16,455 nucleotides of DNA from an uncultured Eubacteriales bacterium (GCA_900545515.1 UQZA01000047.1:1-16455), one strand, 5' to 3'; shown: positions 1 through 8,639, numbered from the stretch's first letter. A program made the numbers and translations. The notes: generated by a model from the letters alone, not told the origin.

Positions 1-3000
1 CTTCCTCCGCCTTCTTCTGCGCGTCCTCTGCGGCCCTCTTGGCAGCCTCGGCGGCAGCCAGAAGGTCCTCTAATTCCTGGTTGCCCCGGTCGGAGCAAAC
101 CACGTCGGCCCGGTTTCGAATCCGAATCCGGGGGAAGGGTCCCTCAGGAGCGTTAAAGGTATCGTCATAGGAAGCCAGGCCTGTGGCAGAGATGGCGCAA
201 CCCACCTTCAGGTTTTCCACATCCTGAGACGTGGTGATGTAACCGTCAATGAAGACCCGGGCGGTGTTCCCCTGCTCGTCCTTCACCAGGATGGTCTGAA
301 CCAGACCGTTGGCCAGCTCAAAGCTCTCCACCGTACCCTCCAGGGTGACCAGGCTACCCAGCACCCTTCGGTCGTTGATTTCCTGCGCCGTAACCTTCCG
401 GGGCGTCACCGGCTGGGTGTGATCCAGCTTCTGGATGCTTGTCACCTGCAGCTCCATCTCCCCCTGGTAGAAGTCGGTGGTACCGGTGATCTGCACCACA
501 TCTCCGATCTGGTATTCCCCCGCCACAGGGAAGCAGCAGATACCAGCCGTATCATCCTGGACGTAGATGCAGTCAAAGAAGGCGGTGTCCTTGTCAAAGC
601 CGGAGGCATTGGAGGTGACCACACCCTGAATGGTGAACTTATAGCCCTTGCCCGTCTGCTTCTGAACCGTGGCAATGTCTGTGATCGTAACCGGATTCAA
701 GTACCGGGCCAGATTCTCACAGATGTTGTAGTTGGAGTAATTCTTCTCGGCGTTGGAGTCCGAAATCGTGGCCTGGACCTCAAAGTTGCTCATAAAGGCT
801 GCGCCAGAAACTATGATGAGGCCCCGCCCGGGAAGCTCCTCCGTACCCAGCACCATGAGGCGGCTGTCTCCCTCCGCCACCGGATACTTGGGAACATCGC
901 TGCCTCCCAATCCGTCGCTGTCGGAGTCCTTGGAATACGTACTGGCGTGGCCATAGACCACCGGGGTCACCGTGCCGGGGACAGTAGAAGCAGGGTTCCC
1001 CTCCTGGTCCACCACATAGATGGACGCGCCGCCGTATTGGCTGAACAGCTGAGAATACATGCTGTTATTGGGATGATCGCTGTCACACTCCACCCCCTCC
1101 AGGAGGAAGCTGTCCCAGTTGTAGGTGCTGAAGTACAGCCGCTGAGACTGGCCCCCGTTTAGGTTGTCGTCATGGGTGGCGTCGTCGGCAATGCGAAGAG
1201 AAGAGCCCAGGGCTTGCAGCACCTTGTTCTGCTGCGCCGCCATGTGATTCTCCGCCGGGAAGGGGGCATAGCTCTCGTAGTCATCCGACCAGCCAGCCAG
1301 AACCACGGCGCCGCCGGCCTGATTGAACCGGACAATGGCCGCAATCTCGTCGTCAGAATAGGTGGCGTAGGGGTCCCGCAGAGCCGTCCCGTCCCGGCGG
1401 GAGGGGGCGGTGAGAATCAGCATCTTGTACTTGCTGTTGCTGCAGGCGGAAATGAGATCTTCCCTGGTTTTCAGCTCCACGGTGCGCAGGGAGTACCCGG
1501 CAGCCAGGTTGCCGAAGTTGCCCATAGAGTCTTTGTAGTTGCCGGCCACATACTCGTTGTAGTGGGAGGCGTCAATGCCCACATACAGAAGCTTTTCGGC
1601 GTTCAGTACATCCAGCTCCACGTCCATGGTGAATTCATACTCCACGCCCTCCAGCTCCATGCCCACGGTCACGGTGACGGTCATGACCTTGGCGGCAGTG
1701 GGCGTGTAGGCAAAGGTGACGGTCTGGGAGCCGGAGGCGGGCACCGTATAACCGGTGGTATCGGAGCCCAGGACCACGGAGCCATCGGTGGTGTACGTCA
1801 CATAGGTGACCTTGGCGTCTGTGGCCTCGCTGTTGAACAGGGTGGTGGTGAGCTCCAGCTCCTCGCCGGTGACCGGGGTGGAGGTCCCGCATGCCACGCT
1901 GGAGATCCCCAGCTTCAGGGTCTCGCCCACCCATACGGGAGCCGTGACGGCCAGGTCGCCGTCGCCCTGGGTGACGCGGATGTAATAGTAGCTGTAGGTA
2001 GGCTCCAGGGTGCAGGCAAGCTCCCCGGTGGCCAGGACGGCGGGATCGTCCCAGGTGTAGGCCACCTTACCGGAGTTCACAATGACCTCCACCTTGGAGA
2101 TGGAGTCCGAAGCGTCCGGATCGGAGACCTGTACATTCAGCTCCAGGGCCTCGGGGGCCTCCTCGATGACAGAGCCCAAAGGCAGGCCGTTGACCGTGTA
2201 ATACAGCTCCAGGTTCTTGTCCTCAGTGGAATAGACCCGCAGATCCCGGATGGCCTGGTAGAGGCCCTGCTCCGAGAAGTCGTCGGTGAGGATGACGTCC
2301 CGGGCGTCGTTGGCATTGCCCCAGCGGCCCTTGTGGTTGTCCTGGTTATTGGTGGGGGCCACATGCCAGCCCTTATCCAGAGCCAGGGTGTACTGCTCAT
2401 AGCTGGGGTAGTAGCCGCCGGCTCCGATGGCCCCTTCGCCGTTGCCCACCTCCACCAGGAAGATGCGGCTGTCGATGAGGGCGTCCCAATAGCTGAAGTC
2501 GGAGAAATTGCCGAAGGTGGTGCCAGGGTGGTTGAACTGGCTGATGGAGTCCGCCCCCTCCGGCTGGCTCAGGAGGCTGTAATAGGCCTTCATACCGGCA
2601 TCCGCCGTTTTGTTGTTCAGAGTGGCGTTGTTCCGGGAGACAATGCCGGGGGTGTTCCAGGTGTTGATGTGGCCGGGGCCGCCGGACCAGGTCATCTCAA
2701 AGCCGCCCAGGGCAATGACGTCGGAGTGGGTGGCATTAAAGTCCGCTACCTTGCCCTTGAACTCGGACCAGAGATTCTGGCTGTAAGCGGTAGCCAGGCT
2801 CATGTCGTAGAGGGCCCCCTCCGGGTTGGCTTCGCCGGACTTGTCAAAGTAGTTGGAGTGGTCCGTAAAGGCCACAAAATCGATGTTGGCGCTCTCCGGC
2901 AGGTTTGCAATATACTCCAGCGCTGTATCCAGGCTGCCGGAGCCGTCGGAATAAGTGGTGTGGGAGTGAAGCTGGCCAAAATACAGCTGCTGTGCAGCCA

Positions 3001-5509
3001 CGCCCACAGTGAAGGACCAGGTCTTGGCGGCAGCTTTGCCATCTGCCCGGGTGACCGTGACGGTGACGCTGGTGCGGCCCTCTGCCAGGTCCTCCAGCGG
3101 GGTATAGGTGACCGTTCCATTGGCATAGACCGCATCCACAGCAGCCCCGGCCACGGTCATCTCCACCCTGGGGTTCTCTCCGGCGTTGGCAATGGCAGCG
3201 GAGATGACCGGGCGCTTGTTCTCCCCGGTCTGGCTTCCGGCGGCGGGAGTGAGGCCTGTAATCACCGGCTCATCCTTCACAGAGATGTTGGCCGTGGCAG
3301 TAAACGCCACATCTCGGGTATCCGTCCCCGATACCACCACCTGGAGGCTCTCCCCTGCCACGGAGGCGGCGGGGATTTCCAGGGTATAGACCCCTGCTGC
3401 CTCGGTGCAGGCCAGGTCCGTCCCGTTCAGGGAAGCCCGAAGCTCCTGAACGCCAAAGACTGCGTCCACGGTAAAGGTCAGGGTATAGGCCTGGCCCACA
3501 TAGGCATCGGTGAGAGCGCCAAACTGCACCGTAGGTTCATTGACCACACCGCCAGTGAGCCCGGTGTTGGCGCAGGGATAGAAGTGGAAGGTGTAGATGT
3601 CCTTGTCCGTCACATTGTACATGCTGTAGGTCTTATAGGCCCCGGCGTAGTACTCCAGATACTGGGCGTACTTGCCGTTGAACTTGGCGGTGCGGCTCTC
3701 CATGGTGTAGCCGCCGTTGTACGCCGCCAGAGTCCAGTCGGCGTCCTCGTTGGCCTCCTTTTGGTAAAAGGCGTTGTTCCCTGTGCCATTGGAGCAGAGA
3801 TAGCCGAAGGTCTCGTTGACAAAGCGGTAATAGGCCCCGTTTTTCTCCACGGTGAACACCAGGCCCCCGTTGGCCGCCGTGGCGGCGCCCTCTGCCACTG
3901 TGGCGGCGGCGTTGTTCAAAGAGGGGCTTTCCGTGTTGCCGTCCTGGGTGGACAGAACGCCCTGGGCAGACTGGTTGAAAATCACAACCGAATCCCCGGC
4001 AGCGGGCAGGCCGCTTTCCCCAGTGGGCTGCTCATCGGTGAGCTTGTAGAGGTTAAAGCGGTAATAGTCGTTGTCCTTCTCTGAGAAGGTGGTGAATAGG
4101 CTGTTATAAACCTCCAGGGCCTGGGCATTTCCATTGTACTGGGCGTTGACGCTCACAATGTGGAAGCCACCTGTCACTGTCTTCAAGGTCCAGAGGCTGT
4201 AATCAGAAGGAGCGTCCCCAAAGGTCAGGCTGTTGCCCGTCGCCCCCGTGGTGAGGTACTGGCCCGCAGCATTGGTGAAGGTGTAATGGCCGTTCTCGTC
4301 CAGCTTGGCCGTCAGCACAGCCATACCCTCCGTCACCTCCAGGAAATCCCCCTGGAGGGCGGCAGCCACGCCGGTCAGCTTGTTGCCGGAGGCGGTATCC
4401 GACATCACCAGGCCGTCCTTGTCATAATAGACCACCAGCCGGTCCCCATCGGCCACCGCATCGCTCCGCTTGGCGTATTGCTTCAGCTCCACCTTGTAGA
4501 ACGCCTGGGCAAAGAGGGCCTCGTCAGTGACGCGGGTGTAGGAGCTCCAGTTGTCCTTTGCGCCGTACCACTCCAGGTAGTTGCCCCGAACGGCGTTCTG
4601 GATGTAGTAGCACCCTTCCGTGGCGGCGGGAAGCACCTTCCAGCCGGTGTTTACATCATCCAGGGGGGTACTGGTATATTCCGCCCCCATGGAGAGCTTC
4701 TTGCCGTCTGCTGTGGAGAAGGTATAGTTGCCGTCCCCGTCCACGCCCACCGTCCACACGTCGCTGGCCGGGAAGCCGGACAGTACGCCGCCGGAGAGAG
4801 TCACATCGGTGCCTTTGTTGTAGAAGCCCGTATAGCTGGTGGACAGGGCCTTCCCATTGGCCGGGTTGTAAATGACCACATGGTCCCCTGCAGACAGCAC
4901 CGGCTCCTCCGGCTCCGTGGGATCCGTCGGATCGGTGGGGTCCACTGGATCCGTGGGATCTATTGGAGTCCCACCAGAGAGCTTGTACAGGGTAAACTCC
5001 GAAGGATAGCCTGCCGGGTTACCGGAAACGGTGGCCGACTTATAAGCCCGGAATTTATTTTCTGCGCCCTTATTGCTGGCCAGGAGGACGGTATCCACTC
5101 CCTGCCCGGCGAACTGGAAGGTCCCATCGGTGCAGGTAACCAGCCAACTGTATTCGCCAGCAACAATGCCATTGTTATTGCCACCTTTGGGTGCAGCGGC
5201 AACGCCGTTGCTGTCCGTCAGCTTGACTGTGTCCCCGTCTACGGTGATGGTCCAGGGGAGAACCGAACCGGTCACTGTATCGCTGCCGGCGTCTATGGCC
5301 TGAGCTGTAATCCAGCCGTTTTCATAAACGCCAGGGCCGTAGCCTGTGTTTACCACCATTACGTATTGGCCGGAAGTCAACTCTTCCATGGTGGTGATTT
5401 TGGTGTAGGTCGCAGCCTCCGCAGCAAAGGCCGCTGTGGGCAGCATGGTCAAAACCATGGCCACCAGCAGCAGCCACGCCAGGAATCTGCTCCGGGTGTG
5501 TGTGTTCAT
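1..5509 (-). CDS. Large secreted multidomain surface protein with PHP-type (CehA/McbA-like) metallohydrolase domain, 3' end cut by window edge
   Basis: An open frame of 1836 codons runs from ATG at 5509 to the left edge without a stop. GGAGG at 5516-5520 lies 6 nt before the ATG. Residues 1-30 form a signal peptide (basic start, LLLVAMVLTML core, AFA-A cleavage). Four similar ~145-residue modules follow (about 33-180, 203-347, 349-495, 499-647), with a DPT-rich linker after the first. Ig-like domains span ~656-835. A PHP-type domain (~842-1105) carries the likely metal ligands H848, H850, D855, D883, H884, H994 and H1059. Then come further Ig-like segments, an alpha/beta domain (~1300-1590), two OB-like domains (~1600-1800) and a charged AEAAKRAAEDAQKKAEEE coiled coil running off the edge. 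CehA/McbA relatives are PHP-superfamily hydrolases; this one should act outside the cell. The substrate is unknown. SLH repeats or a sorting signal may lie beyond the edge. Confidence 0.88.
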   Translation of the reverse strand, partial: MNTHTRSRFLAWLLLVAMVLTMLPTAAFAAEAATYTKITTMEELTSGQYVMVVNTGYGPGVYENGWITAQAIDAGSDTVTGSVLPWTITVDGDTVKLTDSNGVAAAPKGGNNNGIVAGEYSWLVTCTDGTFQFAGQGVDTVLLASNKGAENKFRAYKSATVSGNPAGYPSEFTLYKLSGGTPIDPTDPVDPTDPTDPTEPEEPVLSAGDHVVIYNPANGKALSTSYTGFYNKGTDVTLSGGVLSGFPASDVWTVGVDGDGNYTFSTADGKKLSMGAEYTSTPLDDVNTGWKVLPAATEGCYYIQNAVRGNYLEWYGAKDNWSSYTRVTDEALFAQAFYKVELKQYAKRSDAVADGDRLVVYYDKDGLVMSDTASGNKLTGVAAALQGDFLEVTEGMAVLTAKLDENGHYTFTNAAGQYLTTGATGNSLTFGDAPSDYSLWTLKTVTGGFHIVSVNAQYNGNAQALEVYNSLFTTFSEKDNDYYRFNLYKLTDEQPTGESGLPAAGDSVVIFNQSAQGVLSTQDGNTESPSLNNAAATVAEGAATAANGGLVFTVEKNGAYYRFVNETFGYLCSNGTGNNAFYQKEANEDADWTLAAYNGGYTMESRTAKFNGKYAQYLEYYAGAYKTYSMYNVTDKDIYTFHFYPCANTGLTGGVVNEPTVQFGALTDAYVGQAYTLTFTVDAVFGVQELRASLNGTDLACTEAAGVYTLEIPAASVAGESLQVVVSGTDTRDVAFTATANISVKDEPVITGLTPAAGSQTGENKRPVISAAIANAGENPRVEMTVAGAAVDAVYANGTVTYTPLEDLAEGRTSVTVTVTRADGKAAAKTWSFTVGVAAQQLYFGQLHSHTTYSDGSGSLDTALEYIANLPESANIDFVAFTDHSNYFDKSGEANPEGALYDMSLATAYSQNLWSEFKGKVADFNATHSDVIALGGFEMTWSGGPGHINTWNTPGIVSRNNATLNNKTADAGMKAYYSLLSQPEGADSISQFNHPGTTFGNFSDFSYWDALIDSRIFLVEVGNGEGAIGAGGYYPSYEQYTLALDKGWHVAPTNNQDNHKGRWGNANDARDVILTDDFSEQGLYQAIRDLRVYSTEDKNLELYYTVNGLPLGSVIEEAPEALELNVQVSDPDASDSISKVEVIVNSGKVAYTWDDPAVLATGELACTLEPTYSYYYIRVTQGDGDLAVTAPVWVGETLKLGISSVACGTSTPVTGEELELTTTLFNSEATDAKVTYVTYTTDGSVVLGSDTTGYTVPASGSQTVTFAYTPTAAKVMTVTVTVGMELEGVEYEFTMDVELDVLNAEKLLYVGIDASHYNEYVAGNYKDSMGNFGNLAAGYSLRTVELKTREDLISACSNSKYKMLILTAPSRRDGTALRDPYATYSDDEIAAIVRFNQAGGAVVLAGWSDDYESYAPFPAENHMAAQQNKVLQALGSSLRIADDATHDDNLNGGQSQRLYFSTYNWDSFLLEGVECDSDHPNNSMYSQLFSQYGGASIYVVDQEGNPASTVPGTVTPVVYGHASTYSKDSDSDGLGGSDVPKYPVAEGDSRLMVLGTEELPGRGLIIVSGAAFMSNFEVQATISDSNAEKNYSNYNICENLARYLNPVTITDIATVQKQTGKGYKFTIQGVVTSNASGFDKDTAFFDCIYVQDDTAGICCFPVAGEYQIGDVVQITGTTDFYQGEMELQVTSIQKLDHTQPVTPRKVTAQEINDRRVLGSLVTLEGTVESFELANGLVQTILVKDEQGNTARVFIDGYITTSQDVENLKVGCAISATGLASYDDTFNAPEGPFPRIRIRNRADVVCSDRGNQELEDLLAAAEAAKRAAEDAQKKAEE
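4911..4964 (-). repeat. Six tandem 9-bp units encoding a DPT linker
   Basis: Six imperfect 9-bp units of the type GGATCCGTG stand head to tail and encode Asp-Pro-Thr/Val repeats between the first and second modules of the surface protein. This is a Pro/Thr linker typical of secreted Firmicute enzymes. Short in-frame repeats of this kind can change length by slippage without breaking the frame. Confidence 0.8.
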
Positions 5510-5567
5510 ATACATCCTCCTTTTTTGTTCCTGCCGTTTGGCAGCGTGTGGGGTGACTGTTTGAATT

Positions 5568-5576
5568 ATCATACCA
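5568..5576 (-). promoter_or_regulatory. Extended -10 promoter of the surface-protein gene
   Basis: On the minus strand, TGGTATGAT is an extended -10 element (TG-N-TATGAT) about 60 nt before the ATG at 5509. No good -35 box lies 17 nt upstream, which an extended -10 can tolerate. The leader also has a small hairpin, CTGCC/GGCAG at 5531-5544, before the GGAGG site at 5516-5520. Confidence 0.55.
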
Positions 5577-5675
5577 CAAGCTCCGGAAACGCGCTACTGC
5601 CTATCTCTACTTTTTACCAGAATCTTACGCTTTTTGTGAGAATTGGCAAACATATCATGAAATTTGCCCTCTCCT

Positions 5676-5699
5676 GGCCGCAGTCTATATTTTGCGGCC
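5676..5699. repeat. 7-bp inverted repeat between divergent promoters
   Basis: GGCCGCA (5676-5682) and TGCGGCC (5693-5699) are perfect inverted repeats around a 10-nt AT-rich spacer. The 337-bp gap between the divergent genes holds this repeat, the minus-strand promoter near 5570 and the plus-strand promoter at 5747-5775, and no convincing ORF. The repeat could bind a regulator or fold as a hairpin. Confidence 0.4.
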
Positions 5700-5746
5700 C
5701 TGGAAGAAAATGGCCTGGGATTTTGCCGCTTTCTGGGAAATACATT

Positions 5747-5775
5747 TTGACAAAGCATATCCAATCGCTTATAAT
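5747..5775 (+). promoter_or_regulatory. Consensus sigma-A promoter of nfnAB
   Basis: TTGACA at 5747-5752 and TATAAT at 5770-5775 are both exact consensus hexamers with the ideal 17-nt spacer. The start point would be near 5782, giving a leader of about 65 nt before the nfnA ATG. This predicts strong constitutive expression. Confidence 0.9.
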
Positions 5776-5846
5776 GGAATGGTGTGGGTAGCCTTCCCCT
5801 GCCCGCTTTCTATGTCCCCAAATCCAGAAATGAAAGGATCAGGATT

Positions 5847-6698
5847 ATGTATAAGATCGTCCGAAAGAAAGAGCTGAATTCTGCCGTTACCCTCATGGAG
5901 ATTGAGGCCCCCTTTGTTGCCAGGAAAGCCAAGGCTGGCCAATTCATCATCTTCCGGGTAGACGAGCAGGGAGAGCGGGTGCCTCTGACCATCGCCGGGT
6001 ATGACCGGGAGAAGGGCACCGTCTCCATCATCTTCCAGAAGGTGGGCTTCTCCACCAACGCCCTAGGCGCCCTGAACGAGGGTGACTACATCCAGGACTT
6101 CGTAGGCCCCCTGGGCAAGCCCACCAACACCGAGGGCGTGAAGCGGGTCTGCGTGGTAGGCGGCGGCGTAGGCTGCGCCATTGCCCTGCCCTCCGCCGTG
6201 GGCTTCAAGGAAGCCGGCTGTGAGGTGGATGTGATTGTAGGCTTCCGGAACAAAGACATTGTCATTCTGGAGGACGAATTCCGGGCTTGTGCCGACAACC
6301 TGTACTTAATGACCGACGACGGCTCCTACGGCGAGCACGGCTTCGTCACTGTAAAGCTCCAGCAGCTGCTGGAATCCGGCCGCCAGTACGATGAGGTTCT
6401 GGCCATTGGTCCCATCCCCATGATGAAGTTCGTCTCCAAGACCACGGAGCCCTTCGGGGTCAAGACCATTGTCTCCCTGAACCCCATCATGGTGGACGGC
6501 ACCGGCATGTGCGGCGGCTGCCGGGTCACCGTAGGCGGCGAGACCAAGTTTGCCTGCGTAGACGGCCCCGACTTTGACGGCCACCAGGTGGACTACGCCG
6601 AGCTCATGAGCCGGAACAGTGTCTACCGGGACCGGGAGGCCCAAGTCTCCAAAGAGCACGTCTGCCGCATGGAAGCCATGGGCAAGGCCCTGATTTGA
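5847..6698 (+). CDS. nfnA: NfnA: small FAD/[2Fe-2S] subunit of NADH-dependent ferredoxin:NADP oxidoreductase (sulfide dehydrogenase-like)
   Basis: This 283-residue protein is close to the family length. The ATG at 5847 is preferred over the longer frame from 5784 because AAAGGA (5833-5838) lies 8 nt before it and the earlier start would fall almost on the transcription start. The N-terminal half is a ferredoxin-reductase-type FAD domain (RVPLTIAGY near residue 50). VCVVGGGVGCAIALPSAVGF (~108-127) is the NAD-binding loop. The C-terminal GTGMCGGCR segment with C222, C225 and C237 binds a [2Fe-2S] cluster. NfnA from characterised bacteria uses one Asp ligand, and D217 is a candidate here. With NfnB it forms a soluble complex that couples NADH and reduced ferredoxin to NADP reduction by flavin-based electron bifurcation. 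The next gene follows after 16 nt. The stand-alone relative is the electron-transfer subunit of dihydroorotate dehydrogenase (PyrK-like), but the partner gene settles the call. Confidence 0.92.
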   Translation: MYKIVRKKELNSAVTLMEIEAPFVARKAKAGQFIIFRVDEQGERVPLTIAGYDREKGTVSIIFQKVGFSTNALGALNEGDYIQDFVGPLGKPTNTEGVKRVCVVGGGVGCAIALPSAVGFKEAGCEVDVIVGFRNKDIVILEDEFRACADNLYLMTDDGSYGEHGFVTVKLQQLLESGRQYDEVLAIGPIPMMKFVSKTTEPFGVKTIVSLNPIMVDGTGMCGGCRVTVGGETKFACVDGPDFDGHQVDYAELMSRNSVYRDREAQVSKEHVCRMEAMGKALI

Positions 6699-6714
6699 GA
6701 AGGAGGAAGCTGCA

Positions 6715-8103
6715 ATGGCAAATATGACTCTGACGAAAACCCCCATGCCGGAGCAGGACCCCAAGGTCCGCGCCCGGAACTTTGAAGAGGTGGCCCTGGG
6801 CTACACCGCCGAGCAGGCCATGGAAGAGGCCGGCCGCTGCCTGGGCTGCAAGAAGCCCAAGTGCGTGGAGGGCTGCCCCGTCAACGTGCGCATTCCCGAA
6901 TTCATCGCCAAGGTCGCTGAGGGCGACTTCCAGGCCGCCTACGAAATCGTCACCTCTACCAACGCCCTGCCCGCCCTGTCCGGCCGGGTCTGCCCCCAGG
7001 AGAGCCAGTGCGAAAGCAAGTGCGTTCGGGGCGTCAAGGGCGAACCCGTGGCCATTGGCCGCCTGGAGCGGTTTGTGGCGGACTGGTACCGGGAGCATGT
7101 GAACGCCATGCCAGAGAAGGCCCCTTCCAACGGCGTAAAGGTCGCCGTGGTGGGCTCCGGTCCTGCCGGTCTCACCTGCGCCTCGGACCTTGCCAAGAAG
7201 GGCTACGCCGTTACCGTATTCGAGGCGCTGCACACCGCCGGTGGCGTGCTGGTATATGGCATTCCGGAATTCCGTCTGCCCAAGGCCATTGTGGCCAACG
7301 AGGTCAAAAAGCTGGAGGCCCAGGGCGTGGAGGTCATGACCAACATGGTCATCGGCCGGGTCCTGTCCATCGACGAGCTGTTTGAAATGGGCTACAAGGC
7401 CGTATTCGTAGGCTCCGGCGCCGGTCTTCCCATGTTTATGCACATCCCCGGAGAGGCCCTCAAGGGCGTCTACTCCGCCAACGAGTACCTGACCCGGACC
7501 AACCTGATGAAGGCCTACACCGAGGAGGCCGACACGCCCATCATCCGGAGCAAGGCTGTGGCCGTGGTGGGCGGCGGCAACGTGGCCATGGACGGCGCCC
7601 GCTGCGCCATGCGCCTGGGGGCAGAGCACGTGTACATTGTCTACCGCCGGGGCGAAGCGGAGATGCCCGCCCGGAAGGAAGAGCAGCACCACGCCAAGGA
7701 AGAGGGCATTGAGTTCAAGACTCTGTGCAACCCTGTGGAAATCCTGGGGGATGAGGACGGCCGGGTGTGCGGCATGAAGTGCATCCGCATGGAGCTGGGC
7801 GAGCCCGACGCCTCCGGCCGCCGCCGTCCGGTGGAGATCCCCGGCAGCGAGTTTGTCCTGGACGTGGACACCGTGATCATGGCCCTGGGCACCAGCCCCA
7901 ACCCCCTGATCCGCTCCACCACCCCGGGCCTGGAGACCAACAAGAAGGGCTGCCTCATCGTAAACGAAGACGAGATGACCACCCGGGACGGCGTATTTGC
8001 CGGCGGCGATGCCGTCACCGGCGCAGCTACCGTCATCCTGGCCATGGGTGCCGGCAAGAAGGGCGCTTCGGCCATTGACGCATATCTCCAAACGAAGGGA
8101 TAA
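6715..8103 (+). CDS. nfnB: NfnB: large subunit of NADH-dependent ferredoxin:NADP oxidoreductase (GltA-type, glutamate synthase small-subunit family)
   Basis: This 462-residue protein starts at ATG 6715, with AGGAGG 8 nt upstream and 16 nt after the nfnA stop. The N-terminal iron-sulfur domain has C42, C45, C50 and C54, then C93, C99 and C103, fitting two [4Fe-4S] clusters. The FAD loop GSGPAGL is at 147-153, the NADP loop GGGNVA at about 286-291, and the closing FAD motif GGDAVTGAA near 430. In characterised NfnAB this subunit holds the bifurcating FAD and the ferredoxin- and NADP-binding sites. Databases often name it NADPH-dependent glutamate synthase small subunit (gltA), but no large glutamate synthase subunit is present and the nfnA partner lies directly upstream. 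The operon supplies NADPH in an anaerobe. Confidence 0.93.
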   Translation: MANMTLTKTPMPEQDPKVRARNFEEVALGYTAEQAMEEAGRCLGCKKPKCVEGCPVNVRIPEFIAKVAEGDFQAAYEIVTSTNALPALSGRVCPQESQCESKCVRGVKGEPVAIGRLERFVADWYREHVNAMPEKAPSNGVKVAVVGSGPAGLTCASDLAKKGYAVTVFEALHTAGGVLVYGIPEFRLPKAIVANEVKKLEAQGVEVMTNMVIGRVLSIDELFEMGYKAVFVGSGAGLPMFMHIPGEALKGVYSANEYLTRTNLMKAYTEEADTPIIRSKAVAVVGGGNVAMDGARCAMRLGAEHVYIVYRRGEAEMPARKEEQHHAKEEGIEFKTLCNPVEILGDEDGRVCGMKCIRMELGEPDASGRRRPVEIPGSEFVLDVDTVIMALGTSPNPLIRSTTPGLETNKKGCLIVNEDEMTTRDGVFAGGDAVTGAATVILAMGAGKKGASAIDAYLQTKG

Positions 8104-8162
8104 GCCGGACCGGCGAATATGCGGCATCAAACCGCCGCGTTCCTGGCTTGATCTAAGCATTT

Positions 8163-8205
8163 CTGGCTGGAAATCAGGAAAGCTCCTGATTCCCAGCCAG
8201 ATTTT
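8163..8205 (+). terminator. Rho-independent-type terminator of nfnAB
   Basis: CTGGCTGG (8163-8170) pairs with CCAGCCAG (8193-8200), and inside it AATCAGGA pairs with TCCTGATT, with one A-C mismatch and an AAGC loop. This gives 16 base pairs. The T tract after it (ATTTT) is short. It lies 60 nt after the nfnB stop. Confidence 0.7.
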
Positions 8206-8320
8206 CATCGCAGCAGAGGCTGTCAGCTCTGCCGTCTGCCAGTCCGGCGCCTGCCGTCTTTTCCCGGCGGGGCTGATATTTTGGGGCGGTTGGGGAAAAC
8301 TGTCTGCGAGGTGATTTGGA

Positions 8321-8548
8321 TTGAAACGGTGGAACAAACGCCTGGCCCTTGTGTGCCTGGCGGGATACCTCCTGGGCGTCTCCCGGGGGTATGTGGCCAT
8401 ATGGCGGGACGAGGATCCCCAACCCTGGCTCATTACGGATATGCCGGTCTCGGCACTGCCTCCGGCGGATCAAAAGGCCCTGAAAGAGGGGATCTCTCTG
8501 CCAGAGGACTACCCCCTAACCAAGGCCCTGGAAGATTATTGCTCCTAG
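8321..8548 (+). CDS. Small conserved-type protein, 75 residues, TTG start; possibly BofC C-terminal-domain-like
   Basis: The start is TTG at 8321. GAGGTGAT (8308-8315), an 8-base match to the 16S anti-Shine-Dalgarno, lies 5 nt before it, which makes translation very likely despite the rare start. The protein has a basic N-terminus, a weakly hydrophobic stretch (LALVCLAGYLLGV) that could be a membrane anchor or poor signal, and then a hydrophilic domain containing GYVAIW, ITDMPVSALPPADQKAL and a C-terminal LEDYCS. The pattern 'VAI(W/Y)...PVSxLPxxDQxxLKxGI...LLEDY' recalls the C-terminal domain of BofC-type sporulation proteins in Clostridia. That is from memory of the family and is not proven. 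It lies between the nfnAB terminator and an independent promoter, so it is probably a single gene. No clear promoter is visible. Confidence 0.65.
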   Translation: MKRWNKRLALVCLAGYLLGVSRGYVAIWRDEDPQPWLITDMPVSALPPADQKALKEGISLPEDYPLTKALEDYCS

Positions 8549-8561
8549 CACAGATTTCCTC

Positions 8562-8593
8562 TTGATTTTTCAGGCAAAAACGGTTACTATAAT
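8562..8593 (+). promoter_or_regulatory. Probable promoter of the DUF1292 gene
   Basis: TATAAT at 8588-8593 is an exact -10 box. The only -35-like box, TTGATT at 8562-8567, is 20 nt away, which is longer than ideal. The start would be near 8600, just before the leader hairpin. Confidence 0.5.
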
Positions 8594-8604
8594 GGTACCA
8601 AAAA

Positions 8605-8621
8605 CCCCTGCCCGTCAGGGG
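8605..8621 (+). promoter_or_regulatory. Leader hairpin adjoining the DUF1292 ribosome binding site
   Basis: CCCCTG and CAGGGG form a 6-bp stem with loop CCCGT at the very start of the predicted transcript. It ends 2 nt before the GGGAGGA site at 8624-8630. It may stabilise the 5' end or influence ribosome access. Confidence 0.4.
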
Positions 8622-8639
8622 CTGGGAGGATTGCACAAG

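Noticed and set aside
1172..4084. 970-codon plus-strand open frame, and a 543-codon one at 4160-5791
   Set aside because: Both are antisense to the surface-protein gene, whose minus-strand frame has a signal peptide, recognisable domains and a ribosome binding site. The plus-strand translations are low-complexity Gly/Val/His text with no domains.
5784..5846. Upstream ATG extension of nfnA by 21 codons
   Set aside because: It would begin about where the transcript begins, lacks a Shine-Dalgarno site, and adds residues that NfnA proteins do not have.
6604..8433. 609-codon minus-strand open frame
   Set aside because: It is antisense to nfnB, whose iron-sulfur and nucleotide-binding motifs are unambiguous. 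Long antisense frames are expected in GC-rich DNA.
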